From contig JAGUYK010000014.1 of the NCBI GenBank assembly GCA_020061355.1, forward strand, positions 1 through 64,000: DNA of 64,000 nucleotides. The letters run 5' to 3'. Under the pieces are notes generated by a model. It ran no database searches and was not told where the DNA came from. It saw nothing but the letters and a program-made list of their open reading frames with translations. Shown here piece after piece: positions 41,045 through 50,181 of this stretch. Source of the DNA: Ignavibacteriales bacterium (GTDB lineage Bacteria; Bacteroidota; Ignavibacteria; Ignavibacteriales; Melioribacteraceae). Every line of letters begins with the position of its first letter. Within the stretch, counting starts at the first letter, position 1. Made by a program: the position numbers and the translations under genes.

Positions 41045-42520
41045 TTACCTCCCCGTCATTAAATTGAAATACTGTGCTTTCTGTACAATTACATTAACAA
41101 CAGGATCCAGTGTAACTTCTTTTATTCCCGGAATTATTAACAGACTTGTTAGCAGACATAGAAATGCAAGTAATATCATAGCTATATTCATCTGCCAACC
41201 GATTTTTTCTTTTACTATTTCAATTATATTTTCGCCTCTGAATCCGTATCTCTGTACTTTCATAAAGGACGCAAGTGTAAATAAACTTCCCACAACAGCA
41301 AAAAATGCAAACCAAAATTCACCTGCTTGAATAGATGCAATAATAATTATCAACTTGCTGAAGAATCCATTGAACGGCGGAATACCGGATATCGATAGCG
41401 AAGCTATCATTGACGTTTGGGCGGTCACGGGTAAAATCTTTACAACATTGCCCATCTTTTGCAAATCTCTTGTTCCGAGTGCTAATTCAACCGAACCTGC
41501 GTTATAGAATAACAACGATTTGAACATGGCATGATTAAATAAATGATAAACTCCTCCCAGAATTCCCAGTGGTGTTGCTAATCCTAAACCCAAGAGCATA
41601 TAACCTATTTGACTTACGCTGTGATATGCAAGCAGCCGTTTTAAATCCCACTGACCTATTGCGAGGAAAACGCCTAATAAAATTGAAATTGCCCCGAGTA
41701 TTAAAAATGCTTTTGTGAATATTATTGGAGCGTCAAGTACATTAAAAAATATTCTTATAATAACATAAAGTCCTAGAGCTTTGATCAACACACCTGAGAG
41801 CATTGCCGATATTGGCGCCGGTGCAGATGAGTGAGCATCCGGCAGCCATGCATGGAACGGCATAACTGCCGCTTTCAATCCAAATCCTACGAGGAATAAT
41901 CCGCCAACCCAGAGAGTAATTTTCGGATTCAACAATTTTAATTCTTCCGCCACTTTAGCCATAGTCAAAGTGGATGTAGCACTATATAAAATTGCAATTC
42001 CTAATAATACTAATATTGACGAGACTCCGCCCATCACAGCATATTTGAATGCGGCTTCAAACTCCTCCGCCTTTCTACCGTAGGCAACTAATATAAACGC
42101 GGCGAAGAGAGCAATTTCCATAAACACAAATAGGTTGAATAAATCACCTGTAATAATCACTCCATTCATACCTGTAACCAGCAGCATAAATAACGAATAA
42201 TATTTCCAATCCATATCGATATAACGGATATACTGGACTGAAAATATAATTGAGGTTAGAGAAATAATACTCACCATCACAAGCATGAAAGATGTTAGAG
42301 CATCCATCACGAGTACAATACCGAATGGGAATTTCCAACCGGACATATTGTAAATGAGAGTTTCTTTTTGAAAAATGATAAAACTATAAACCGATAAAAC
42401 CAGAACCGCAATAATAGCTATCAGCGACAATGAAATTGCCCATTGATCTTTTTTGCCGGCAATTAACGAAATAAGAAATGCCGCTATCAATGGAATTATA
42501 ATAAAATATGGGAGGATCAT
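41045..42520 (-). CDS. mnhD: Mrp antiporter subunit D-like, NuoM/N-type proton translocator (MbhH-like)
   Basis: 491 residues with about 14 transmembrane helices. Conserved features include the Glu in LFNLFVFMEIALFAAF, Lys in VGFGLKAAVMPFH, WLPDAHSSAPAPISAMLSG, and KRLLAYHSVSQIGY. Acts as the ion-translocating antiporter-like subunit. Overlaps mnhC by four bases. Confidence 0.92.
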   Translation of the reverse strand: MILPYFIIIPLIAAFLISLIAGKKDQWAISLSLIAIIAVLVLSVYSFIIFQKETLIYNMSGWKFPFGIVLVMDALTSFMLVMVSIISLTSIIFSVQYIRYIDMDWKYYSLFMLLVTGMNGVIITGDLFNLFVFMEIALFAAFILVAYGRKAEEFEAAFKYAVMGGVSSILVLLGIAILYSATSTLTMAKVAEELKLLNPKITLWVGGLFLVGFGLKAAVMPFHAWLPDAHSSAPAPISAMLSGVLIKALGLYVIIRIFFNVLDAPIIFTKAFLILGAISILLGVFLAIGQWDLKRLLAYHSVSQIGYMLLGLGLATPLGILGGVYHLFNHAMFKSLLFYNAGSVELALGTRDLQKMGNVVKILPVTAQTSMIASLSISGIPPFNGFFSKLIIIIASIQAGEFWFAFFAVVGSLFTLASFMKVQRYGFRGENIIEIVKEKIGWQMNIAMILLAFLCLLTSLLIIPGIKEVTLDPVVNVIVQKAQYFNLMTGR

Positions 42521-42855
42521 CCTGATAGCCTCCTTATTTTTGTAATATCAAATGTGCTATATTTTTGAAATAATTTAATTGCGAGAGAAACGAGTAAAGC
42601 AGTAGTTCCAAGCTCAATTACAATGGATGTAAGTACAAGCGCCTGCGGTAGTGGGTCAACCATTGGCTGAATACACTTGCCTTCGCTGAGTATCGGGTAG
42701 ATTGCCCCAGATTTATATCCCACGAATACTAAAAAAAGGTTAGTTGCATAACCCATAATACCAATCGAGAGAATAATTTTTACAATGTCACGTTTTGTTA
42801 GAACTCCATAAAGTCCCACAAGGAAAAGTGCAAAACAAAGCAGATAAATTGTCAT
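42517..42855 (-). CDS. mnhC: Mrp antiporter subunit C (MnhC/MbhG-like, NuoK-type)
   Basis: 112 residues, three helices, with the typical DPLPQALVLTSIVIELGTTA segment of the NuoK/MnhC family. It overlaps the mnhB stop by one base. Confidence 0.92.
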   Translation of the reverse strand: MTIYLLCFALFLVGLYGVLTKRDIVKIILSIGIMGYATNLFLVFVGYKSGAIYPILSEGKCIQPMVDPLPQALVLTSIVIELGTTALLVSLAIKLFQKYSTFDITKIRRLSG

Positions 42856-43310
42856 TATTCGTCCTCCTCTTCAGGATTAATTCCGGCAAGAAGCCAAACA
42901 ACAAGGAATAGAGATATTCCCACTTTTATACCGATGAGAATATTAAACACCGGAATAACACCGGCACTATATAATTCGAATAGATCTCCCTTCGATAAAA
43001 AATTGGCAAGAAAAGCGCCACCCAATGATATACCTAAAATTCCAACAACAAGAAAAACCGTTACGCTTGATGATTCGATATCGTGCAGCAACTGGAAATT
43101 AAGCCACTTTTCTGTAAACTCTTTTCCGTATGCAAGCATTACATTTAAGAATGCGAGTGCGATTACAACTCCTCCTCCAAAGCCTCCGCCAGGGGTTAAA
43201 TGACCATGCACAATAATATAAATTCCGTAAAGAATTATTAACCATACGCTTATTCGAGTAACAGTTTTTACAATTATGGACATACCTTTGTCAGTTTTCA
43301 TCATCATCAC
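42855..43310 (-). CDS. mnhB: Mrp antiporter subunit B (MnhB/MbhF-like)
   Basis: 151 residues, four helices, with YIIVHGHLTPGGGFGGGVV, the MnhB signature. Overlaps the upstream MbhD/E-type gene by 20 bases. An ATG a few codons in (MSIIVKT) is an alternative start. Confidence 0.92.
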   Translation of the reverse strand: MMMMKTDKGMSIIVKTVTRISVWLIILYGIYIIVHGHLTPGGGFGGGVVIALAFLNVMLAYGKEFTEKWLNFQLLHDIESSSVTVFLVVGILGISLGGAFLANFLSKGDLFELYSAGVIPVFNILIGIKVGISLFLVVWLLAGINPEEEDE

Positions 43311-43851
43311 CTGCTGTTACTTTTTTTACTTTGGATTTGATTCGGAGAATAGTGAATACACCAAGTACCGATGTAAATAAAATCGTTATTTCACCAAGAG
43401 TATCATACGCGCGGTAATCGAGAATAATTGCTGAAACGAAGTTTGCTGCACCCGTTTGCTCTACACCGTTATCAATGTAGTACTGTGCGGTCTTCATCAA
43501 TGGCTCGCCAAATGGCGGCAGCAGTTCGAATAATTTAATACTTAGTAGAAAGACAGCGCAAAGAGTAATTACTGTTATACCAATTAAAATTTTATTCACT
43601 ATCCTTGGTTCCTCTACATGGTAATCTTTTTTAATGAATGCGCGGATGAGAATGATTAACGCAAATATTTCGAAAAGAAATTGTACGATTGCCAGGTCCG
43701 GAGCTTGCAAGAAGAGAAAAGAAAGTGATACTCCCAAACCGACTACACCAATAGCAATTATTGAGGAAAGGATATCTTTAATTTCAAGCGAAATGATTGA
43801 GCCGAGAATCATAAATACAAGAATAAATGTCAACCATGTTTCAATAGGCAT
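43291..43851 (-). CDS. fused MbhD (DUF4040) and MbhE-like membrane subunit
   Basis: GGAGG five bases before the ATG at 43851 decides the start (MPIETWLTF); the longer frame to 43902 would translate a dispersed repeat. About 186 residues. The first part (about 1-75) is the DUF4040/MbhD unit (VGLGVSLSFLFLQAPDLAIV); the second (about 90-175) matches MbhE, including the DYRAYDTLGE motif. In Pyrococcus these are separate proteins; in Mrp they form the C-terminal part of MrpA. The fusion here recreates that part of MrpA. Confidence 0.88.
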   Translation of the reverse strand: MPIETWLTFILVFMILGSIISLEIKDILSSIIAIGVVGLGVSLSFLFLQAPDLAIVQFLFEIFALIILIRAFIKKDYHVEEPRIVNKILIGITVITLCAVFLLSIKLFELLPPFGEPLMKTAQYYIDNGVEQTGAANFVSAIILDYRAYDTLGEITILFTSVLGVFTILRIKSKVKKVTAGDDDEN

Positions 43852-43870
43852 TTCTACCTCCGTCATTTTT

Positions 43871-43925
43871 CTTTGAGTCTTTGTAGTGTTTTCTTTTGCC
43901 ACAAAAGCACTAAATCACAATAATT
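43871..43925. repeat. TTGTGGCAAA-type dispersed intergenic repeat, copy 1
   Basis: On the minus strand: TTTGTGATTTAGTGCTTTTG, then TGGCAAAAGAAAACACTACA, then AAGACTCAAAG. It lies between the NuoL-like and MbhD/E genes and resembles copy 2 at 47787-47840. It looks like a widespread type of non-coding repeat with GTGxCTTxGTGGCAAA. Confidence 0.45.
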
Positions 43926-43926
43926 T

Positions 43927-45741
43927 TTAAATCAGCGCTATAAAAACCAATAGACCGATAATTATATATAAAATGTATAGCTGTAACTGTCCTGGATGCC
44001 CTTTTTGCAATACTCTTGATAAGGCAAATGTTGATTTGGAACCCATCTCATAAATATCAAAGTATTTTTTCTCCGCCATATCATAAATGGTTTTTAGTGG
44101 TTTCATATTTCTTATTTCATTATAGAATTCCGTTCCTGCAACACGGAATTTTTCCAATGGTTCCGAACCGCCTAAATACACCTCATCATACCTAACCTTC
44201 TTTGTGAAAAGATAAATCCCCATTCCAACTATAAACCCGATTAGGAATAACATTACAATTAGCTGGGGAATATATAATCCGAGAAATTCTGGAACGATTA
44301 TTCCGTTACTTTCAATGGCCGGAAAAATAATTTTTGACAAAGGGAATCTCAGTGCAAAAATTCCAAATCCAATACAAAGAAGTGAAAGCGCAGAAGTTGC
44401 AAGCCACTGATTGATAGGAGCTTCTTTGACATCGTCATAAATTTTTGGACGCCGGCCAAGATAAATAGCATGTAAAAATTTCATGAAGCTCGCCAGAGTC
44501 AATGCGCTTCCAAAAACTGCAAGGATTATACATACTAATAACCATAACTGATAGACCGGCTGCAGCAGCGCTGCCTTTTCAATTAGTCCTTGATAAATCA
44601 TCCATTTAGAGAAAAAACCATTAAAGGGAGGTATTCCAGAAATTGATAACGCACCTATCAATGCCATCACAAAGGTGATTGGCATTTTTTTGCCAAGTCC
44701 ACCTAGGTTATCGAGTTCAGCAGTTTTCGTTTGTTTTTCAACAGAACCAAGAGTTAAAAACAAATCCGATTTATAAATAGTATGATTTACAAGATGGAAT
44801 AACCCTCCGGCGAAAGCGAGAGCACTTCCGCTTCCTATACCCATTATCATATATCCAACCTGACTAACCGCATGATACCCGAGCAATTTTTTACCATTGT
44901 GCTGATTCATCGCCATCATTACAGCAGTAATAACTGTAAGAGTACCGAGAGAAATTATTATCATGTTAACAAGAAGTCCGATCTCAAATAAAATAGTTAC
45001 CATTAAAGTTAAAAGATAAATTCCCAACAATTTATCGAGAGAAGCCGGCAGAAATGCTGCACTTTCAATCGGTGCATCTAAGGCAAAATCGGGAACCCAT
45101 GTATGAAATGGAAATCCGCCCGCTTTAGCGAACGCAGCTATCAATAAAAACGTCAGGGCGATTATTGAAGCAGGATTGTCCAATGCTGTCTTCAATTCAA
45201 AAATCGACCAAGAAGTAGTTCCCTTTAATAACCAGATAATTACAAATCCCATTATCAATAGAGCATCGCTGCCGCCGATAATTATAAATGTTTTTTTTGC
45301 TGTCTTCGGCGCTTCTTTTGTTTTACCAAGCAATCCAAATAAATACAGTGTAAGTCCTGACAATCCCCAAAAAATTAAAAAGCTGAATACATGATTGCTG
45401 AGTACTACTCCGTTGCAAAATGCTACCGTCAGCGGGTAAAGGATGAAAAACATTTTTTCGATTGAACTTTCAACTCCTTTTAATGAGAAAAATAATATTA
45501 TAAAACTGAGAAGCTGGATGAAGATGAGTGAGAAAAATCCCATCTGTGAAAAGGAAAGAATAAGTGTATCGAAAAATGCGAAGGGGGCGTTATCACCTAG
45601 ATAAACAAGGTAAATCAAATAAAAGTTAATGCATAAGCTTACAACTGCAGATAGCTTAGCTATAACTCGCGGCAGTATTATATTAATGATTCCTGCCGCA
45701 AGAGGAATGAAGATCAGTAACAACAAATTATTATAAACCAT
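43927..45741 (-). CDS. NuoL-like proton antiporter subunit of group 4 hydrogenase
   Basis: 604 residues with about 14-16 transmembrane helices. Core features: FAKAGGFPFHTWVPDFALDA, KKLLGYHAVSQVGY, LVNHTIYKSDLF and SISGIPPFNGFFSKW. After the core, a ~60-residue amphipathic stretch (about 540-585) and a last helix (LYILYIIIGLLVFIAL) look like the lateral helix and terminal anchor of NuoL. This would cover the role of the small MbhI protein in Pyrococcus, which has no separate gene here. Follows the large-subunit gene with an 11-base overlap. Confidence 0.9.
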   Translation of the reverse strand: MVYNNLLLLIFIPLAAGIINIILPRVIAKLSAVVSLCINFYLIYLVYLGDNAPFAFFDTLILSFSQMGFFSLIFIQLLSFIILFFSLKGVESSIEKMFFILYPLTVAFCNGVVLSNHVFSFLIFWGLSGLTLYLFGLLGKTKEAPKTAKKTFIIIGGSDALLIMGFVIIWLLKGTTSWSIFELKTALDNPASIIALTFLLIAAFAKAGGFPFHTWVPDFALDAPIESAAFLPASLDKLLGIYLLTLMVTILFEIGLLVNMIIISLGTLTVITAVMMAMNQHNGKKLLGYHAVSQVGYMIMGIGSGSALAFAGGLFHLVNHTIYKSDLFLTLGSVEKQTKTAELDNLGGLGKKMPITFVMALIGALSISGIPPFNGFFSKWMIYQGLIEKAALLQPVYQLWLLVCIILAVFGSALTLASFMKFLHAIYLGRRPKIYDDVKEAPINQWLATSALSLLCIGFGIFALRFPLSKIIFPAIESNGIIVPEFLGLYIPQLIVMLFLIGFIVGMGIYLFTKKVRYDEVYLGGSEPLEKFRVAGTEFYNEIRNMKPLKTIYDMAEKKYFDIYEMGSKSTFALSRVLQKGHPGQLQLYILYIIIGLLVFIALI

Positions 45742-46918
45742 TAATTTGCCTCCTGAAGCTTTCTGTTTTTTCTCTCGAAATTTTTAGCAAGTCATATTTT
45801 AAAGGATCATGATTTATATCGATAAATTTCAGCGATCTCTCTGTACAACAATAACATGGATCAACTGCAGCAAGAGTTATCAATGCATCTGCTATGGGTA
45901 TTCCTTTGCATGATGCTTGAAATGTGGGAATGTTAACATAACTTGGGGCGCGGACCTTATGCCTGATTGGTCTGTTTGTGCCGTCAGTTCGGACATAATG
46001 AAATACTTCCCCTCTAGGGGCTTCGTATCTTCCAATGCCTTCGCCGGGTTTAATTTCTTTAATATCATTTAATATTGGACTATTGTTCTCTGCAAGTTTA
46101 TCCAAACATTGTTTAACAATTTTGATAGATTCAAAAGTCTCGAGTACTCTCAATACAAGTTTGTCGTAAACGTCCCCGTTCTGAAGAACAATCACTTTGA
46201 AATCAACCATTCCATATGCGTCTTTTGGATCGGTCTTTCGAACATCGGCTGGTATGCCTGATGCGCGGGATGTTGGACCAACTGCACAGAAATCAATTGC
46301 AGCTTGTTTGGTTAATACACCCACACCCTTTAATCTTGATTTCAAAACAGGATCGTCGTTAACTGCCTTGGCAATCATCTCAAGTTTGGTTTGAATCATA
46401 TCCAGATTTTTTGCGAGTTCTGAAATCTTTGCCGGTTCAACATCTTTGGATACTCCTCCAACTCTCATCATACCGTAATGGTTTCTATTGCCCGAAATAA
46501 CTTCAAACATTTCGAGAACCGGCTCGCGGTATTTCCAAGCCCACATCCAAACAGTATCGTACCCAATGAAATGTCCAGCTAATCCAAGCCAAAGTAAATG
46601 ACTATGAATTCTTTCAAGTTCCCCGATCAATGTTCTTATATAAGCGGCTCTTTCCGGAATTTCAATATTATCAACATCTTCAATAGCATGAACGAGAGCA
46701 AGAGGGTGCGAAGTGGAACAGATTCCGCAAATACGTTCAACAAGAAAAATTGATTGTGTGAAAGTCTTTTGCTCGGATATAAATTCGTGTCCGCGGTGCA
46801 TCCAGCCAATATCGAGTTCGATGTCGACAACAGTTTCACCATCGACTGTAAGTGTAAAATACTCGGCTTCTTCAAGCAGTGGATGAAATGGCCCGACCGG
46901 TATAACATTTTTATTCAT
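45731..46918 (-). CDS. group 4 [NiFe]-hydrogenase large (catalytic) subunit, NuoD-like
   Basis: 395 residues. The N-terminal active-site motif ERICGICSTSH has Cys64, Cys67 and His71; the C-terminal motif DPCYCCTER has Cys355 and Cys358. All four Ni ligands are present, so this is a true hydrogenase and not a complex I or Mbs subunit. An extra Cys357 lies directly beside a ligand. 34 residues follow the last motif and may be removed by the protease at 38740. Overlaps the NuoC-like gene by eight bases. It is the MbhL/EchE/HycE-type subunit. Confidence 0.94.
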   Translation of the reverse strand: MNKNVIPVGPFHPLLEEAEYFTLTVDGETVVDIELDIGWMHRGHEFISEQKTFTQSIFLVERICGICSTSHPLALVHAIEDVDNIEIPERAAYIRTLIGELERIHSHLLWLGLAGHFIGYDTVWMWAWKYREPVLEMFEVISGNRNHYGMMRVGGVSKDVEPAKISELAKNLDMIQTKLEMIAKAVNDDPVLKSRLKGVGVLTKQAAIDFCAVGPTSRASGIPADVRKTDPKDAYGMVDFKVIVLQNGDVYDKLVLRVLETFESIKIVKQCLDKLAENNSPILNDIKEIKPGEGIGRYEAPRGEVFHYVRTDGTNRPIRHKVRAPSYVNIPTFQASCKGIPIADALITLAAVDPCYCCTERSLKFIDINHDPLKYDLLKISREKTESFRRQINGL

Positions 46919-47354
46919 GCTCTACTCTCTTGAATCTGAATTGATTTTTTCGCTCTGCTCCTTTTGGGTGATCGCCAATCATTAACGGTTCGAGACGGGG
47001 ATGCCCAATGAAATTAACTCCCCAGAAATCGTGAATTTCTCTCTCAATCCATTCTGCACCAATTACCAGCTGTGTAATTGAATTCATTGTTGGATTATTT
47101 TTATCCGGCATTATAACACGAGGACAAAAGTATTGTCCCGATTCATCATGTGAGAAATGATAAAGAACTTCAACATGATGATATGTTTCCATTCCGGTGG
47201 CAGTCGATAGCCGGCAGCCTAAATCGTTAATCAGATGATTTACAACTTCGAGAAAGTCTTCATTCTTCACATTGAAATAGAGACGTTCATGCTTGTCAAT
47301 TATTTTTTCGATTTTACTTTCAAACTTTTGGAGAAATTTTTCTTTTTTATCCAT
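46911..47354 (-). CDS. NuoC-like subunit (MbhK-type)
   Basis: 147 residues, with the conserved GAEWIEREIHDFWGVNFIGHP and a C-terminal RFKRVE. A NuoC/30-kDa-like component that holds the large subunit. Overlaps the small-subunit gene by eight bases. Confidence 0.92.
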   Translation of the reverse strand: MDKKEKFLQKFESKIEKIIDKHERLYFNVKNEDFLEVVNHLINDLGCRLSTATGMETYHHVEVLYHFSHDESGQYFCPRVIMPDKNNPTMNSITQLVIGAEWIEREIHDFWGVNFIGHPRLEPLMIGDHPKGAERKNQFRFKRVEHE

Positions 47355-47766
47355 TGAGTACTCCTATAAGTTTTGCTACTCCTTCTATCATGGCTTCTGG
47401 CTTTGGCGGGCAGCCGGGGATATACATATCAATTGGAATAACATCTTCTCTTTTCTCAACAATATTATAGCTGTCGTTGAAACAACACCCGCCTGAAGGA
47501 CAAGTTCCAACTCCAACAACAAAACATGGTTTTGCAGCTTGTTCATAAATCTTTTTTACTCTGGGTGCAACTTTTTGATTTATTACTCCCGAAAGCAGAA
47601 TTACATCAGCATGTCTAACCGAACCAACGAGTTTAATTCCTAATCTTTCAATATCATATTTCGGAGTGAGTAAATCGAGTATTTCGATATCGCAGTTGTT
47701 ACATGGAGATGCGCTCATGTGAAATACCCAAATTGATTTTGCCAGTCTCTTGTTGTACCAGCCCAT
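47347..47766 (-). CDS. group 4 [NiFe]-hydrogenase small subunit, NuoB-like (MbhJ-type)
   Basis: 139 residues. The proximal [4Fe-4S] ligands are present: Cys22 and Cys25 (CNNC), Cys89 (GTCPSGG) and Cys119 (GCPPKPE). Short, without a signal peptide, as in Ech/Mbh enzymes. GAGGT precedes the ATG. Confidence 0.94.
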   Translation of the reverse strand: MGWYNKRLAKSIWVFHMSASPCNNCDIEILDLLTPKYDIERLGIKLVGSVRHADVILLSGVINQKVAPRVKKIYEQAAKPCFVVGVGTCPSGGCCFNDSYNIVEKREDVIPIDMYIPGCPPKPEAMIEGVAKLIGVLNG

Positions 47767-47786
47767 TTATTAACCTCATCTTTTAT

Positions 47787-47840
47787 TTGCCACAAAGTCA
47801 CCAGGACACGAAATAATAAAACTTTGTAACTTCGCGCCTT
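47787..47840. repeat. TTGTGGCAAA-type dispersed intergenic repeat, copy 2
   Basis: Between the NuoB- and NuoH-like genes. Plus strand begins TTTGCCACAAAGTCACCAGG and contains ACACGAA and ACTTTGTAACTTCGCGCC. It shares TTTGCCACAAA with copy 1 at 43871-43925 and lies in the only sizable gap (86 bases) of the structural operon. Confidence 0.45.
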
Positions 47841-47853
47841 ATTGGCTATTTTA

Positions 47854-48783
47854 TTAATATCCAAACACAGCAAGAATAATTGCAATAAATGCTAAAGGTG
47901 TTGCTATTTTCCAGAAAAAATGAAGTGCTGTGTCAATTCTAATTCTTGGATTAGTATTTTTTATAATTATCATCAAAACAACTATTGATAGATATTTAAG
48001 TACGGCCCAGAGAATTCCGATTCCAATTAATTCGAACCCTCCCCAAAAGAGAAGAATGAGTAAAAACGGAAAAGCCACGTACATCATTAGTTGATTTAAT
48101 TTCCAGAAAGCCAGAGGCGGACCACTATATTCCATTAGCGGACCTTCAACCAATTCTGTCTCTGCTTCGGGGATACTAAACGGTGTTAAAGCCATCTTTG
48201 CCTGGATGCATAATATCCCGATAATAAATGCAATTAATCCGGAGAAGGAGCCAATGAAAGCACCATTTGTAACTTGAGCCATTAAGATGGAATCGAGCTT
48301 AATTTGATAACCGGATTTGATTATAGGGACCAGGCATATTAAAATGAACGCAAGCTCATCCGCAAGAAGTAATTTGATCTCCCTGCCTGCACCTACACTC
48401 GAATAAACATTTCCAGTTGATGCGCCTCCAAGGATTATCATCACTGAATAAATCATCAGCAAATACATCACTACTATTATATCGGCGCCCAAATCATATT
48501 GATAAAAAAGTGCCGTTCCGATAATTGCAGAGATTAAAACCATTACTCCGAATGCAATAAATGGTGCAACAATAAAAAGTGAATGAACTCCTTCTTTAAC
48601 AATGATCGTTTCTTTTCCGAGCAGTTTGAAAAAATCATTAAAATTTTGAAACAGCGGCGGACCTACCCGGTAAGTAAATCTGGCCGTAACTTTTCTATCA
48701 ACCCAGCCAATCAATAAACCAAGAACAGATGTAAATAATAATCCCGGGAAAACGAGTAAGTAAAAAACGAATTCCGGTTTCAT
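47854..48783 (-). CDS. NuoH-like membrane subunit (MbhM/EchB-type)
   Basis: The ATG at 48783 with GGAGG seven bases upstream gives 309 residues; it overlaps the preceding stop by four bases. Eight or so helices with GWVDRKVTARFTYRVGPPLF and the loop IPEAETELVEGPLMEYSG, the conserved charged motifs of NuoH. Anchors the hydrogenase and links it with the ion pump. Confidence 0.93.
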   Translation of the reverse strand: MKPEFVFYLLVFPGLLFTSVLGLLIGWVDRKVTARFTYRVGPPLFQNFNDFFKLLGKETIIVKEGVHSLFIVAPFIAFGVMVLISAIIGTALFYQYDLGADIIVVMYLLMIYSVMIILGGASTGNVYSSVGAGREIKLLLADELAFILICLVPIIKSGYQIKLDSILMAQVTNGAFIGSFSGLIAFIIGILCIQAKMALTPFSIPEAETELVEGPLMEYSGPPLAFWKLNQLMMYVAFPFLLILLFWGGFELIGIGILWAVLKYLSIVVLMIIIKNTNPRIRIDTALHFFWKIATPLAFIAIILAVFGY

Positions 48784-49289
48784 ACTCGTTCCTCCTTCAT
48801 TCTCCAACTCGGACTTTTCACAGCGACATTTTCACCGCAGAAATAAACATGATTCTTTTTATCTTCATTGACCATAGCTACAATTTTCAAAGTGTTTGGC
48901 GGTGCGGTTTTTACACAGAGCGGCTGGAAGTCCGGGTCAGCTTCAAACTGATTAATACAGAAATCGCAATTGGCAGAAATATAATTTATTACTTCGGGGA
49001 AAATTGTTCCGAATGGACAAGCAAGAACGCAGCTTTTGCAGCCGACACAACGCATGTTCCATCTTTTAATTACACCAGATTCCAGATGTTCGAGCGCATC
49101 TTTGGGACATGCTGCAACACAAAAAGCATCTTTACATTGTCTGCAGTAGGATGCAAACTCTGCAATTTCAAGTAATGAAAAAGCACCATGATTCTTTCGA
49201 TGATATATATATTCACATTCAATTTCTTCAGCTGAAATACCGGAATCAATAAGTGCAGGAATATCAATCAATAATTTTTTTAATCCCAT
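48780..49289 (-). CDS. polyferredoxin, HycB/CooF-like 4Fe-4S protein
   Basis: 169 residues with several Cys groups: CRQCKDAFCVAAC, CVGCKSCVLAC, CDFC and a later C in PLCVK. This arrangement matches HycB/HydN/CooF electron-transfer proteins. It lies between the flavoprotein gamma gene (10-base overlap) and the NuoH-like gene, so it may carry electrons from the flavin module to the hydrogenase. Confidence 0.88.
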   Translation of the reverse strand: MGLKKLLIDIPALIDSGISAEEIECEYIYHRKNHGAFSLLEIAEFASYCRQCKDAFCVAACPKDALEHLESGVIKRWNMRCVGCKSCVLACPFGTIFPEVINYISANCDFCINQFEADPDFQPLCVKTAPPNTLKIVAMVNEDKKNHVYFCGENVAVKSPSWRMKEERV

Positions 49290-50134
49290 ATCTCCTCCTC
49301 ATCCTTAATTTGGTTGTAGGTAAATACAGGTCCGTCTTTGCAAGCGAAGTAGGGACCAATAACACAATGCCGGCATTGCCCAAATCCACAATACATTTTC
49401 TTTTCCATGGAGAGATAGAGGTTTTCTTCTTTATAACCGTATTTAAGCAAATCAAGAGTTCCGAATTTCATCATAATGGGAGGACCACAGACAACAGCCG
49501 GATTGTTTTCTGGATCAATATTTAGCTGTTTGAGAAGAACCGTAACAACTCCAACATCTTCATTCCATTCTTCTCCTTCGGGAACAACATCAACAGAACG
49601 TATGAATTTAACTTTAGGATATTTTCGCCATCCGGTAACTTCATCTTTATAGATGCAATCCTTCGGAGTTTTAGCTCCAGCATAGAAAGTTATGCTATTA
49701 TACTTTTCCACTTCATGAAGTAAGGTTAAAAACAATGAGCGTAAAGGAGCCAATCCGCATCCGCCGCCTAGAATTAATAAATCCTTACCTTCAAATTTTT
49801 CTAATGGGTAATGTGAACCATACGGACCCCGCAAGCCGACAATATCCCCAATTTTTACCTTATGCACATACTCGGTAACAAAACCGGTTTTCATAACCGT
49901 CACATCGAGAGTCTCGTCGATAAAATGCGAAGAGGAAGGAGTAAAAGGTCCTTCACCTATTCCGGGAATTGTAAGTTCAATAAACTGCCCGGTTTTAAAT
50001 GGAAATTTTCGTTCAGGCTTTAGTCGAAGAGTTTTTATTAGCGGCGATTCCTGAATTACCTCGTAAACTTCGGCGGGAACTACCTCATAAGGATTAACAA
50101 TCGGTTCGGCAACTTCTTGATTAAATTGATTCAT
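49280..50134 (-). CDS. sulfhydrogenase-type gamma subunit (FAD/NAD(P)-binding oxidoreductase)
   Basis: 284 residues. An FAD-binding beta-barrel (about 15-105; TPSSSHF and GPYGSHYPL), an NAD(P)-binding Rossmann half (about 110-225; ILGGGCGLAPLRSL, VVCGPPIMM), and a C-terminal [2Fe-2S] motif CGFGQCRHCVIGPYFAC. It belongs to the HydG/AsrB family of sulfhydrogenase gamma and anaerobic sulfite reductase B subunits. It would exchange electrons between NAD(P)H and the FeS chain. Confidence 0.9.
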   Translation of the reverse strand: MNQFNQEVAEPIVNPYEVVPAEVYEVIQESPLIKTLRLKPERKFPFKTGQFIELTIPGIGEGPFTPSSSHFIDETLDVTVMKTGFVTEYVHKVKIGDIVGLRGPYGSHYPLEKFEGKDLLILGGGCGLAPLRSLFLTLLHEVEKYNSITFYAGAKTPKDCIYKDEVTGWRKYPKVKFIRSVDVVPEGEEWNEDVGVVTVLLKQLNIDPENNPAVVCGPPIMMKFGTLDLLKYGYKEENLYLSMEKKMYCGFGQCRHCVIGPYFACKDGPVFTYNQIKDEEEIWD

Positions 50135-50181
50135 CCGGTGATATCCTTTTTTAATATTGTTTCAAAATCTTTATTGTTGAA

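Noticed and set aside
43852-43902. GTG start extending the MbhD/E protein by 17 residues
   Set aside because: The extension is translated from a dispersed repeat, and a GGAGG ribosome site points to the ATG at 43851.
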